From Isoptericola dokdonensis DS-3 (lineage in GTDB: Bacteria; Actinomycetota; Actinomycetes; Actinomycetales; Cellulomonadaceae), in assembly GCF_001636295.1 (NCBI RefSeq), contig NZ_CP014209.1, positions 1,240,001-1,304,000 on the forward strand: 64,000 nucleotides of DNA, given 5' to 3'. The notes beneath the pieces were generated by a model. It was not told the DNA's origin. It saw only the letters and a list, made by a program, of their open reading frames with translations, and made no database searches. This document shows positions 18,920 through 26,451 of this stretch, in pieces. Both the position numbers and the translations under genes were made by a program. Every line of letters starts with the position of its first letter. The stretch's first letter is position 1.

Positions 18920-20404
18920 TCACAGGCCCGCGGTCTCGGCGAGGCGCAGCCACACCTCGCTGACGGTCGGGAACGCGGGCACGGCGTGCCAGAGCCGGTC
19001 GAGGGGCACCTCGCCGACGACGGCGATCGTGGCGGCGTGCAGCATCTCGCCGGCGTCGGGGCCGACGAACGTGGCGCCGACGATCACGCGGCGCTCGCGG
19101 TCGACGAGGAGCTGGGCGCGGCCCGGGTAGCCCGGGGAGGTGACGCCCGCTCCGGCGACGTCGCCGAGCGCGTAGGCCACGACCTCGACGTCGGTCCCGG
19201 CGGCGCGGGCCTGCGCCTCGGTGGGTCCCACCCATGCGACCTGGGGCCGCGTGAACACGACCTGGGTCTGGGCGCCGTGGTCGGCGGTGGCGCGGTAGCG
19301 GCTCCAGGCCCCGGCGTCCGCGACGTCGGCGGCGCGGGCGCCGTCGTCGCCGAACCGGGTGGCGACCACGTCCCCGCAGACGCGCGCCTGGTACTTGCCC
19401 TGGTGGGTGGTCGCGACGGACCCCGTGACGTCCCCGCAGGCGTACAGCCAGGGGCGTCCCGCGCCGTCGAGGTCGGCGGCCACGACGGCGGTGGAGTCGT
19501 CGACGGCGAGCGGCGCGTCGGGGTCGAGGCCGATGCTGCCCAGGCCGACGTCCCCGGTGCGGGGGCGGCGCCCGGTGGCGACGAGCAGCTCGGCGGCGGT
19601 GACCTCGGCCGGTCCGGCGCCGTCGGCGTCGGTGACGGTCACCGTGACCGGCCCGCCGGGCTCGGGGCGCTCCACTCCTTGCGTCTCGACGCCGAGCCGG
19701 ACGTCGACCCCGGCGTCCCGCAGGGACGCCGCGACCGCCTCGCCCGCGAACGGCTCGGCACCACCCAGCAGGGTTCCCCGCGCCAGGAGCGTGACGCGGG
19801 CGCCGAGGTCGGCGTACGCCTGGGCCATCTCGCAGCCCACGACTCCCCCGCCCACCACGACCAGCGACTCCGGCACCGACTCCACGGCGGTCGCCTCGCG
19901 GGACGTCCACGGCGCGGCCTCGGCCAGCCCCGGCACCGGCGGCACGACGGGCGCGCTGCCGGTCGCGACGACGACGGCGCAGCGGGCCGTGAGGCGACGC
20001 ACCTGCCCGTCGACGTCGTCGTCCACGCCCTGGGCGGGCGTCACCTCGACGGTGCGTTCGCCCACGAGCCGCCCGTGCCCCCGCACGAGCGCGATCCCGG
20101 CCGAGTCGAGCCACTGCTCCTGCCCGGAGTCGTCGCCCTCGCCCGTCCGCTCGTCGCGCCACGCGAGCACGGCGGCGACGTCGAGCGGGCCCGGGTCGGC
20201 GACCCCCGGCACCGCGGCCGCGGCCGCCCGGGCCGCGCCGGGGCGCAGCAGCGTCTTGGACGGGATGCACGCCCAGTACGAGCACTCCCCGCCCACGAGC
20301 TCGGCCTCCACGACCGCGACGGACAGGCCGGTACGGGAGGCGCGGTCGGCGGCGTTCTCCCCCACGGGGCCCGCGCCGATGACGATGACGTCGAAGGTGT
20401 CCAT
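18920..20404 (-). CDS. FAD-dependent pyridine nucleotide-disulfide oxidoreductase
   Basis: This 494-residue flavoenzyme belongs to the dihydrolipoamide dehydrogenase/mercuric reductase class. The FAD motif is VIGAGPVGENAA. The redox-active disulfide lies in GGECSYWACIPSK (C-x4-C). The NAD(P) motif is VVVGGGVVGCEMAQAYADLG, and YACGDVTG closes the FAD site. The C-terminal dimer domain is present, although the usual HxxxxE motif is not obvious. It most resembles LpdA/Rv3303c-like quinone or disulfide reductases. The substrate is unknown. The ATG at 20404 faces the bioY promoter divergently. Confidence 0.85.
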   Translation of the reverse strand: MDTFDVIVIGAGPVGENAADRASRTGLSVAVVEAELVGGECSYWACIPSKTLLRPGAARAAAAAVPGVADPGPLDVAAVLAWRDERTGEGDDSGQEQWLDSAGIALVRGHGRLVGERTVEVTPAQGVDDDVDGQVRRLTARCAVVVATGSAPVVPPVPGLAEAAPWTSREATAVESVPESLVVVGGGVVGCEMAQAYADLGARVTLLARGTLLGGAEPFAGEAVAASLRDAGVDVRLGVETQGVERPEPGGPVTVTVTDADGAGPAEVTAAELLVATGRRPRTGDVGLGSIGLDPDAPLAVDDSTAVVAADLDGAGRPWLYACGDVTGSVATTHQGKYQARVCGDVVATRFGDDGARAADVADAGAWSRYRATADHGAQTQVVFTRPQVAWVGPTEAQARAAGTDVEVVAYALGDVAGAGVTSPGYPGRAQLLVDRERRVIVGATFVGPDAGEMLHAATIAVVGEVPLDRLWHAVPAFPTVSEVWLRLAETAGL

Positions 20405-20482
20405 ACGCGCATCGTGTCGTGCCGGGCGGCGAGGCGCAGCCCGAGCGGGTTGGCGGGACCGGCCACCACAGGGCGGACACCG

Positions 20483-20512
20483 TTGAAGGGTTGCGACAAC
20501 GCGTTGTACGTT
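20483..20512 (+). promoter_or_regulatory. bioY promoter with palindromic operator
   Basis: A -35 TTGAAG (20483-20488) and -10 TACGTT (20507-20512) are separated by 18 bases. A perfect 12-base palindrome ACAACGCGTTGT (20496-20507) fills the spacer, an ideal place for a repressor. A biotin-responsive repressor (BirA- or BioQ-like) is plausible but unproven; the site does not match the published actinobacterial BioQ motif as I recall it. Confidence 0.5.
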
Positions 20513-20615
20513 CCGTGCACTCCGACGACGTCACCCTGGCCGGCCGTCCGGCGAACGACCGACCAGGTGGCGGCCACAGTGGAAGGGCCCGACGACCGCC
20601 CGACGAGGGAGCACG

Positions 20616-21287
20616 ATGACCGGCACCGACACCAGGCCCACCGGCGGCTCGCCGACCGCCGACGGACCCGCCGCCGGCGACGGCACCGGCGCACCGGACG
20701 TCGCCGAGACGCCGGCCCGCGGCGGGCGCGGCACCGCCGCCGACGCGGCACGGATCGCCACGTTCGCCGCGCTCATCGCCGTGCTGGGGATGCCGGGGCC
20801 GCTCGCGCTGTTCGGCAACGCCGTCCCGATCACGTTCCAGACGCTCGGCGTCATGCTGGCGGGTGCGGTCCTCGGGGCGCGGCGGGGGGCGCTCGCGGTG
20901 CTCACGCTGCTCGCGCTGGTGGCGGCCGGGCTGCCGCTGCTCGCCGGCGGTCGCGGGGGCCTCGGGGTGTTCGCCGGGCCGTCGGCCGGGTACCTCGCCG
21001 GGTTCGTCGTCGGGGCGTTCGTCGTGGGGCTGCTGGTGCAGCGGCTGCGCCGGGTGACGTTCGGCGGCGTCCTGGCGGCGAGCCTCGTCGGCGGGGTCGC
21101 CGTCGTCTACGCGATCGGCATCCCGGTGCAGGCGCTCGTCACGGGCGTGCCGCTGGGCGAGACCGCGCTGCTGTCGGTGATGTTCCTGCCCGGCGACGTC
21201 CTCAAGGCGCTCGCCTGCGCGGGCATCACGGTGGGCGTGGCCCGCGCCTACCCTGCCGCGCTCGCGCACCACCGCCGGGAGGTCTGA
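20616..21287 (+). CDS. bioY: Biotin ECF transporter S component BioY
   Basis: This 223-residue membrane protein binds biotin for an energy-coupling-factor importer. After a hydrophilic N-terminal extension of about 45 residues come six hydrophobic helices, with the BioY signatures VPITFQTLGVMLAGAVLG and FAGPSAGYLAGFV. FLPGDVLKALACA near the C-terminus is also typical. It heads a five-gene run that also contains bioM and bioN, the ATPase and T component. The ATG at 20616 has a weak GAGG upstream. Confidence 0.93.
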   Translation: MTGTDTRPTGGSPTADGPAAGDGTGAPDVAETPARGGRGTAADAARIATFAALIAVLGMPGPLALFGNAVPITFQTLGVMLAGAVLGARRGALAVLTLLALVAAGLPLLAGGRGGLGVFAGPSAGYLAGFVVGAFVVGLLVQRLRRVTFGGVLAASLVGGVAVVYAIGIPVQALVTGVPLGETALLSVMFLPGDVLKALACAGITVGVARAYPAALAHHRREV

Positions 21288-22679
21288 GTGCCCGTCGCCC
21301 ACCAGGTGCTGCGCCGCGCGACCGGCCCCGACGCCGATCGCGCGGCGCTGCGCTGCGGGGACCGCACCCGCACGTGGGCCGAGCTCGCGGCGGACGTCGC
21401 CGCGGGCGCCGAGCACCTGCGCGGGGGCGGCATCCGCGCCGGCGACCTCGTCGCCCTGACCCTCGCCGACCCGCTGGACACGCTCGTCGCGATGCTCGCC
21501 GTCGACCACGCGGGGGCCGTCGCGCTCGTCGGCGACCCCGCCTGGGGCGTCCACCAGCGTGCCGAGGTGCTGCGGACGCTGGCCCCGGCGGTCGTCGTCG
21601 CGCTCGCCCTGCCGCGCGGGCGCCGCGTCCCCGCCGACCCCGGCCCGGCACCCGACGACGACGCCCCCGCCTGGGCCGGGTTCTCCTCCGGCAGCACCGG
21701 CCGGCCCCGCGCCGTGCGCCGCACCCGCGGGTCGTGGACCCGCTCGTTCGGGCACGTCACGGACCTCACCGGCACCACCACCCAGGACACGGTGCTCGTC
21801 ACGGGGCCCCTCGCCAGCTCCCTGCACTGCTTCGCCGCCGTGCACGCCCTCGGCACGGGCGCCGCCGTCCTCGTCGCGCCCACCCCCACCACCGCGGTCG
21901 CCGCGCTGGCCGACGCCGACGTCGCGCACGTCGTGCCGTCCCGCCTCGACGACCTCCTCGACGCCCTCGACCAGGGCGCACCGAGCCGGCTGCGCACCGT
22001 CGTCGTCGGCGGTGCCGCGCTCGACCGGACCCAGCACGAGCGCGCCGCGGCCCACGGGCTGCGCCTGGTCGCCTACTACGGCGCCGTCGAGCTGAGCTTC
22101 GTCGCGGTCGACACCGGCGACGGCCTGCAGCCGTTCCCCGAGGTGGAGATCGACGTGCGCCCGGCCGCGCACACCGGGCTCGGCGAGGTCTGGGTGCGTT
22201 CCCCGTGGGTGGCCGACGGCTACCTGGCGGACGCCCGCGGCCCCCTGCACCGCGACGACGGCTGGAGCACCGTCGGCGACCTCGCCGACCTCACCGGACC
22301 CGGCGCACCGCTGGTGCTGCGCGGCCGGGGCGACGGCGCGATCCTCACCGCCGGGGCGACCGTCGTCCCGGAGGACGTCGAGCTCGCGCTCCGCGCCGTG
22401 CCCGGCGTCCGCGACGTCGTCGTCGTCGGTGCCCCGCACCGGCGGCTCGGGGCCGTCGTCGTGGCGGTCGTCGAGGCCGACGCCCGTCCCGGCCTGCGCG
22501 CGCACCTCGACCGGGTCGCGCGCGCCACCCTCGCCCCCGCTCAGCGCCCGCGACGCTGGTACCGCCTCGACGCCCTCCCCCGCACCGGCGCCGGCAAGCC
22601 CGCCCGGTCCGCCCTGGGCGCGGCCGCCGCGGGGATCGACCCCACCGCCGACGTCGGCGCGCTGGAGGCGCTGCCGTGA
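21288..22679 (+). CDS. Acyl-CoA synthetase-like AMP ligase in biotin operon
   Basis: This 463-residue adenylate-forming enzyme probably activates a carboxylic acid to its acyl-CoA. The phosphate loop GFSSGSTGRPRAV matches motif A3 with Arg for the usual Lys. YYGAVE replaces YGxTE, DDGWSTVGDLADL carries the ATP-ribose Asp, and PRTGAGKPAR supplies the A10 Lys. It is shorter than most family members. It begins with GTG directly after the bioY stop and overlaps the thiolase-like gene. Such ligases recur beside bioY in some actinobacteria. A role in making or salvaging a pimelate-like biotin precursor is inferred from that context. Confidence 0.8.
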   Translation: MPVAHQVLRRATGPDADRAALRCGDRTRTWAELAADVAAGAEHLRGGGIRAGDLVALTLADPLDTLVAMLAVDHAGAVALVGDPAWGVHQRAEVLRTLAPAVVVALALPRGRRVPADPGPAPDDDAPAWAGFSSGSTGRPRAVRRTRGSWTRSFGHVTDLTGTTTQDTVLVTGPLASSLHCFAAVHALGTGAAVLVAPTPTTAVAALADADVAHVVPSRLDDLLDALDQGAPSRLRTVVVGGAALDRTQHERAAAHGLRLVAYYGAVELSFVAVDTGDGLQPFPEVEIDVRPAAHTGLGEVWVRSPWVADGYLADARGPLHRDDGWSTVGDLADLTGPGAPLVLRGRGDGAILTAGATVVPEDVELALRAVPGVRDVVVVGAPHRRLGAVVVAVVEADARPGLRAHLDRVARATLAPAQRPRRWYRLDALPRTGAGKPARSALGAAAAGIDPTADVGALEALP

Positions 22680-23785
22680 GCGTCGTCGTGGCGGCACGCC
22701 GCACCTGGGTCGGACGGGCCGGGCGCGGCCACGCCGCCCAGGACGAGACCACCCTTGCCGCTGCCGTGCTCGCGGCCTGCGCGCGCGACGCCGCCCGCGA
22801 CGTCGACGACGTCGTCCTCGGCAACGCGGCCGGGCACGGCGGCGACGTCGCCCGCCGGGCGGCCCTCGCCGCCCTCGGGCGGCACGTGCCCGGGGTGGGC
22901 GTTGACCGGCAGTGCGCCTCGGGTCTGGCCGCCGTGAACCTCGCCGCGGCGCTCGTGGACGCCGGCCACGCGGACGTCGTGCTGGCGGGCGGGGTCGAGG
23001 TGGCCGGGCGGGCGCCCGCCCGTGCTCACGGCCCGCTGCGCTACGACCGCGCGTCGTTCGCGCCGCCGCCGTGGGCGGACCCGGACCTCGGGGTCGCGGC
23101 CGAGGCTCTCGCGACGCGCCGCGGCATCGGGCGCGAGCGGCAGCACGCCTGCGCCGCGGCATCCCACGCCCGCGTGCTCGCCGCCCACCGGGACGGCCGG
23201 TTCGCCGCCGAGACCGTGCCCGCCGCCGGGCTCCACCGCGACGAGCACGCCCGCTCCCTGCGCGCCGCCGTCGAGGCCCGGTTGCCCGGCGCGTTCGCGC
23301 CCGGCGGGTCGGTGACCGCCCTGTCGGCGGCGCCCGCCGCGGACGGCGCCGCCGCCGTGGCGATCGTCGCCGACGGCTCCCGGCCGACCGGGGTGCCGGG
23401 GCTGCGGGTGGTGGCGACCGCCACCGTGGCGGGCGTGCCCGCCCAGGCCCCGCTCGCCGTCGTCCCGGCCGTGCGCGCCGCCTGCTCCCGGGGCGGGGTG
23501 CGGCTCGACGACGTCGCCGCGTTCGAGGTCGTCGAGGCGTTCGCCGCGCAGGTCCTCGCCGTCGGCGACGACCTCGGTGTCGACGTCGCGACCGACCTCC
23601 GGTGGAACCCGGACGGCGGGGCGCTCGGGTACGGGCACCCGTTCGGGGCGAGCGGTGCCGTGGCGCTCGTGCGGCTCTTCGCCCGGCTCGTCGGCGGCGG
23701 CGCCCCGCCGGGGACGTTCGGGCTGGCTGCCGCCGCGGCCGCCGGGGGTCAGGGCGTGGCCGTGCTCGTGGAGGTGCTGAGATGA
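22676..23785 (+). CDS. Thiolase-like protein with altered active site
   Basis: This 369-residue protein has the thiolase fold, which normally condenses or cleaves 3-ketoacyl-CoA. The nucleophilic Cys is present in DRQCASGLAAVNLA and the His in YGHPFGASG. Two other catalytic positions differ. The usual NEAFA motif reads VVEAFAAQ, so the Asn is Val. The C-terminal CxGGG motif reads AAAGGQG, so the acid/base Cys is Ala. Standard thiolase chemistry is therefore doubtful; it may only transfer or decarboxylate acyl groups. It starts with GTG overlapping the ligase gene and overlaps bioM by ATGA. Confidence 0.8.
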   Translation: MSVVVAARRTWVGRAGRGHAAQDETTLAAAVLAACARDAARDVDDVVLGNAAGHGGDVARRAALAALGRHVPGVGVDRQCASGLAAVNLAAALVDAGHADVVLAGGVEVAGRAPARAHGPLRYDRASFAPPPWADPDLGVAAEALATRRGIGRERQHACAAASHARVLAAHRDGRFAAETVPAAGLHRDEHARSLRAAVEARLPGAFAPGGSVTALSAAPAADGAAAVAIVADGSRPTGVPGLRVVATATVAGVPAQAPLAVVPAVRAACSRGGVRLDDVAAFEVVEAFAAQVLAVGDDLGVDVATDLRWNPDGGALGYGHPFGASGAVALVRLFARLVGGGAPPGTFGLAAAAAAGGQGVAVLVEVLR

Positions 23786-24471
23786 CCGAGATCGTGCTGG
23801 ACGACGTGCACGTGCACCGCGAGGGCCGGCACGTGCTGCGCGGGGTGTCCCTGCGGATCGCCGAGCGGCGCGTCGCCGTGCTCGGGGCCAACGGGTCCGG
23901 CAAGTCCACGCTCGCCCGGCTGCTCAACGGGCTCGTGCTGCCCACCCGGGGCAGCGTGCACGTCGACGGGCTCGACACCCGGCGCCGGGGCCGCGACGTG
24001 CGCCGCCGCGTCGGGTTCGTGTTCACCGACCCGGACGCGCAGATCGTCATGCCCACGGTCGCGGAGGACGTCGCCTACTCGCTGCGGAGGTCCGGCCTCA
24101 CCCGCGACGAGGTCGCCGCACGCGTGGCAGCCGAGCTGGACCGGCACGGGCTCGCCGACCACGCCGAGCACCCCGCCCACCTGCTCTCCGGCGGGCAGAA
24201 GCAGCTCCTCGCCCTGGTGAGCGTGCTCGTGTCCGGGCCGCGGCTCGTCGTCGCGGACGAGCCCACCACCCTGCTCGACCTGCGCAACACCCGCGACGTC
24301 GCCGCGCGGCTGGCCGCGCTGACCCAGGACGTCGTGCTCGTCACCCACGACCTCGACCTCGTGGCCGCCTACGACCGGGTGCTGGTGGTCGACGACGGCC
24401 GCGTCGTGGTGGACGACGTCCCCGCCGTCGCGGTGCCCGCCTACCGGGCGCTCATGGAGGTGCCGGCGTGA
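23782..24471 (+). CDS. bioM: Biotin ECF transporter ATPase BioM
   Basis: This 229-residue ABC ATPase of the CbiO/EcfA type energises biotin uptake by BioY. Walker A is GANGSGKST, the Q-loop region reads GFVFTDPDAQIVMPTV (diagnostic of ECF ATPases), the signature is LLSGGQKQLLAL, and Walker B is LVVADEPTTLLD. Only one ATPase is encoded, so a homodimer is likely. The ATG at 23782 overlaps the thiolase-like stop. Confidence 0.92.
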   Translation: MTEIVLDDVHVHREGRHVLRGVSLRIAERRVAVLGANGSGKSTLARLLNGLVLPTRGSVHVDGLDTRRRGRDVRRRVGFVFTDPDAQIVMPTVAEDVAYSLRRSGLTRDEVAARVAAELDRHGLADHAEHPAHLLSGGQKQLLALVSVLVSGPRLVVADEPTTLLDLRNTRDVAARLAALTQDVVLVTHDLDLVAAYDRVLVVDDGRVVVDDVPAVAVPAYRALMEVPA

Positions 24472-24535
24472 CCGGTCCGGCCCCGGGATCGACACGCCGC
24501 CGCCGTCCGCGGGCTCGGCGCGACGGCCGTCGGTC

Positions 24536-25099
24536 GTGCACCGGCTCGGGGCCGGCACCAAGCTGCTCGCGCTGTGCGGACTGTCTCTCGGGCTCCTGGC
24601 GGTCGGTTCGCTGCCGGGCGTCGGGGTCGCCGTCGGCGTCGTCGTGCTGCTCTACGTGCTGGCCGGGCTCGGCCCCCGGGCGCTGTGGGGGCAGGTGCGC
24701 CCGCTGCGCTGGTTCGTGCCCGTCCTGGCGGCCGTCCAGGTGTGGACCGTCGGGGCGCTCGGGGCGGCCGTCCTGACGACCCGGCTGGTCGTGCTGGTGG
24801 CCCTCGCCGGGCTCGTCACGCTCACCACGCCGACCTCCGCGATCCTCGACGCGCTCGAGCGGGCGCTGCGGCCGTTCGAGCGGTACGGCGCGGACGCCGA
24901 CCGCGCCGCCCTCGTGCTCGCGCTCACGCTGCGGTCCGTGCCGGTGCTCGCCGACCTCGCCGGGAAGGTCCGGGACGCCCAGCGCGCCCGCGGTCGGGAG
25001 CGGGACGTGCGCGCCTTCGCGGTGCCGCTCGTCGTCGGCGCGCTGCGCCGGGCCGACGCGCTCGGTGAGGCCCTGCGGGCTCGGGGGCTGGACGACTGA
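24536..25099 (+). CDS. bioN: Biotin ECF transporter T component BioN (5' end uncertain)
   Basis: This 187-residue membrane protein of the EcfT type couples BioM to BioY. It opens with VHRLGAGTKLLAL and contains several helices. Two Ala-Arg-Gly coupling motifs (DAQRARG and ALRARG) lie at the ends of the C-terminal helices. The only in-frame start is GTG 24536, which has no ribosome-binding site. A GTG at 24468 overlaps the bioM stop perfectly but lies in another frame. Adding one base in the CCCCGGG run at 24481-24487 would join that start to this frame. A real or sequencing-derived single-base deletion is therefore suspected. Confidence 0.8.
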   Translation: MHRLGAGTKLLALCGLSLGLLAVGSLPGVGVAVGVVVLLYVLAGLGPRALWGQVRPLRWFVPVLAAVQVWTVGALGAAVLTTRLVVLVALAGLVTLTTPTSAILDALERALRPFERYGADADRAALVLALTLRSVPVLADLAGKVRDAQRARGRERDVRAFAVPLVVGALRRADALGEALRARGLDD

Positions 25100-25126
25100 C
25101 CACGCGCCCACCAGATCGGCAGCACG

Positions 25127-25912
25127 TCAGCGCCGGACGAACTCCAGGTCCGTGACCGACCGGCCCGCGGTGAGGCCCTTGCGCTCGAAGCTCGTCATGA
25201 CGCGCCCGTCGAAGCGCGGCGCGACGTTGCCGGTGCCGTGCGCGTTGTGGAACTGCTCCGCGGCGTCGCCGACGGCGAGCATCACCTCGCCGTACTCGGC
25301 CCAGTCGGTGGCGAGACGCCACACGCCGCCCGGGCGCAGCACACGCGCGGCGAGGTCCGCGAACTCGGGCGACACCAGCCGCCGCTTGTGGTGCCGCTGC
25401 TTCGGCCACGGGTCCGGGAAGAACACCCACAGCTCGTCAAGGCTCGCCGCGGGCAGCCCGTGCTCCAGCAGCGCGGCGGCGTCGGCCTGGAGGATCCGCA
25501 GGTTGGTGAGCTCCTGGCCCGGGGCGCCACCGGCGTCCGCCGGGTCGGTGCCGGCGTGGCCCGCCCGCACGATCGTGGACGCGACACCCGGGGTGTACAC
25601 CTCGACGGCGACGTGGTCGCGCTCCGGGTGGGACGCGGCGGCGTGCACCACGCACTCCCCCAGGCCCGTGCCGATCTCCATGACCACCGGCGCCGTCCGA
25701 CCGAACTCCGCGGCGGCGTCGAACCGCCAGTCCGGGTGCACCGACAGGACCCGGTCCTCGGCCTCGCGGCGCACGTCGACCAGGTACTGGTGGCGGCGGG
25801 TGTCCCAGGCGCGCTGCTGGCTCGGCGTGAGCCGCGCCGTGCGGCGCACGTAGCTCAGCGGGCGGCGCAGGTGCGGGGCCTCGCCGACGGTCGGTTTAGG
25901 GGTCTCGGGCAC
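25127..25912 (-). CDS. trmB: tRNA (guanine-N7-)-methyltransferase
   Basis: This 261-residue SAM-dependent enzyme makes m7G46 in tRNA variable loops. The SAM motif is VMEIGTGLGE. The catalytic stretch FFPDPWPKQRHHKRRL and the C-terminal LATDWAEY are diagnostic of TrmB. An N-terminal RPLSYVRRTARLT extension is typical of actinobacterial members. It is convergent with the biotin operon, 27 bases apart. Confidence 0.95.
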   Translation of the reverse strand: MPETPKPTVGEAPHLRRPLSYVRRTARLTPSQQRAWDTRRHQYLVDVRREAEDRVLSVHPDWRFDAAAEFGRTAPVVMEIGTGLGECVVHAAASHPERDHVAVEVYTPGVASTIVRAGHAGTDPADAGGAPGQELTNLRILQADAAALLEHGLPAASLDELWVFFPDPWPKQRHHKRRLVSPEFADLAARVLRPGGVWRLATDWAEYGEVMLAVGDAAEQFHNAHGTGNVAPRFDGRVMTSFERKGLTAGRSVTDLEFVRR

Positions 25913-25990
25913 CGGCCAAGCCTACGGGCGCGGGCCGCGTGCGCCGCGCAGCGTCCCGGCGCCGACGGCGACCGACCGGGGCCGGGCGGG

Positions 25991-26401
25991 TCAGCCCTCG
26001 GAGGCGAGGCTGACCAGCGCGAGCAGCGCCTCGCCGTAGGCGTCCGCCGCCTCCGGCCCGCTGAACGTGCGCGGCTCGCCCAGGAGCTCCGCTTCCACGA
26101 CCCAGCCGTCGTCGTCCGCCCGCAGCGTGCGGAACGTGCCGCCGAGCAGGTCGCGGAGCTGGTCCTCGCGCGGCAGCCACAGGGTGTCCTCGATCCGCAC
26201 CGAGTCCAGCGCCCACTCGGTGGTGCCGTTGAAGCCGAGCACGGTGCCGGTCGGGAACTGGTGCGCCTCGATCGTCATCGTCGAGACCGTGAACACGTCG
26301 GCGTCGAGCTCCGGGGAGTCGATGTGGAACCGGTCACCGTCGGCCGGTCTCCACACGAGTCCCGCGTCGCGCAGCCGGGCGGCGAGCGAGGTCGAGATCA
26401 T
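25991..26401 (-). CDS. Conserved actinobacterial protein of unknown function
   Basis: This 136-residue acidic protein has no enzymatic motif. It contains FHIDSPELDADVFTVSTMTI and GFNGTTEWALDSV, features I recognise from a conserved actinobacterial family that databases often mislabel as a pilus assembly CpaE protein. That label has no support here, since there is no P-loop and no pilus genes nearby. The ATG at 26401 is preceded by GGGAC; another ATG lies five codons upstream. Confidence 0.65.
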   Translation of the reverse strand: MISTSLAARLRDAGLVWRPADGDRFHIDSPELDADVFTVSTMTIEAHQFPTGTVLGFNGTTEWALDSVRIEDTLWLPREDQLRDLLGGTFRTLRADDDGWVVEAELLGEPRTFSGPEAADAYGEALLALVSLASEG

Positions 26402-26451
26402 CGTCCCATCGTGCACGTCGCACGCCGGGACGCAACCGCCCGCCCGCGACC

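Noticed and set aside
18858..24056. A 1732-codon leftward open frame opposite the biotin operon
   Set aside because: No domain or start context; it shadows bioY, the ligase and thiolase-like genes, and only its downstream part in another frame is the real flavoprotein.
25991..26401. Pilus assembly CpaE annotation
   Set aside because: No P-loop or receiver domain and no pilus genes nearby; the name seems to be a database carry-over.
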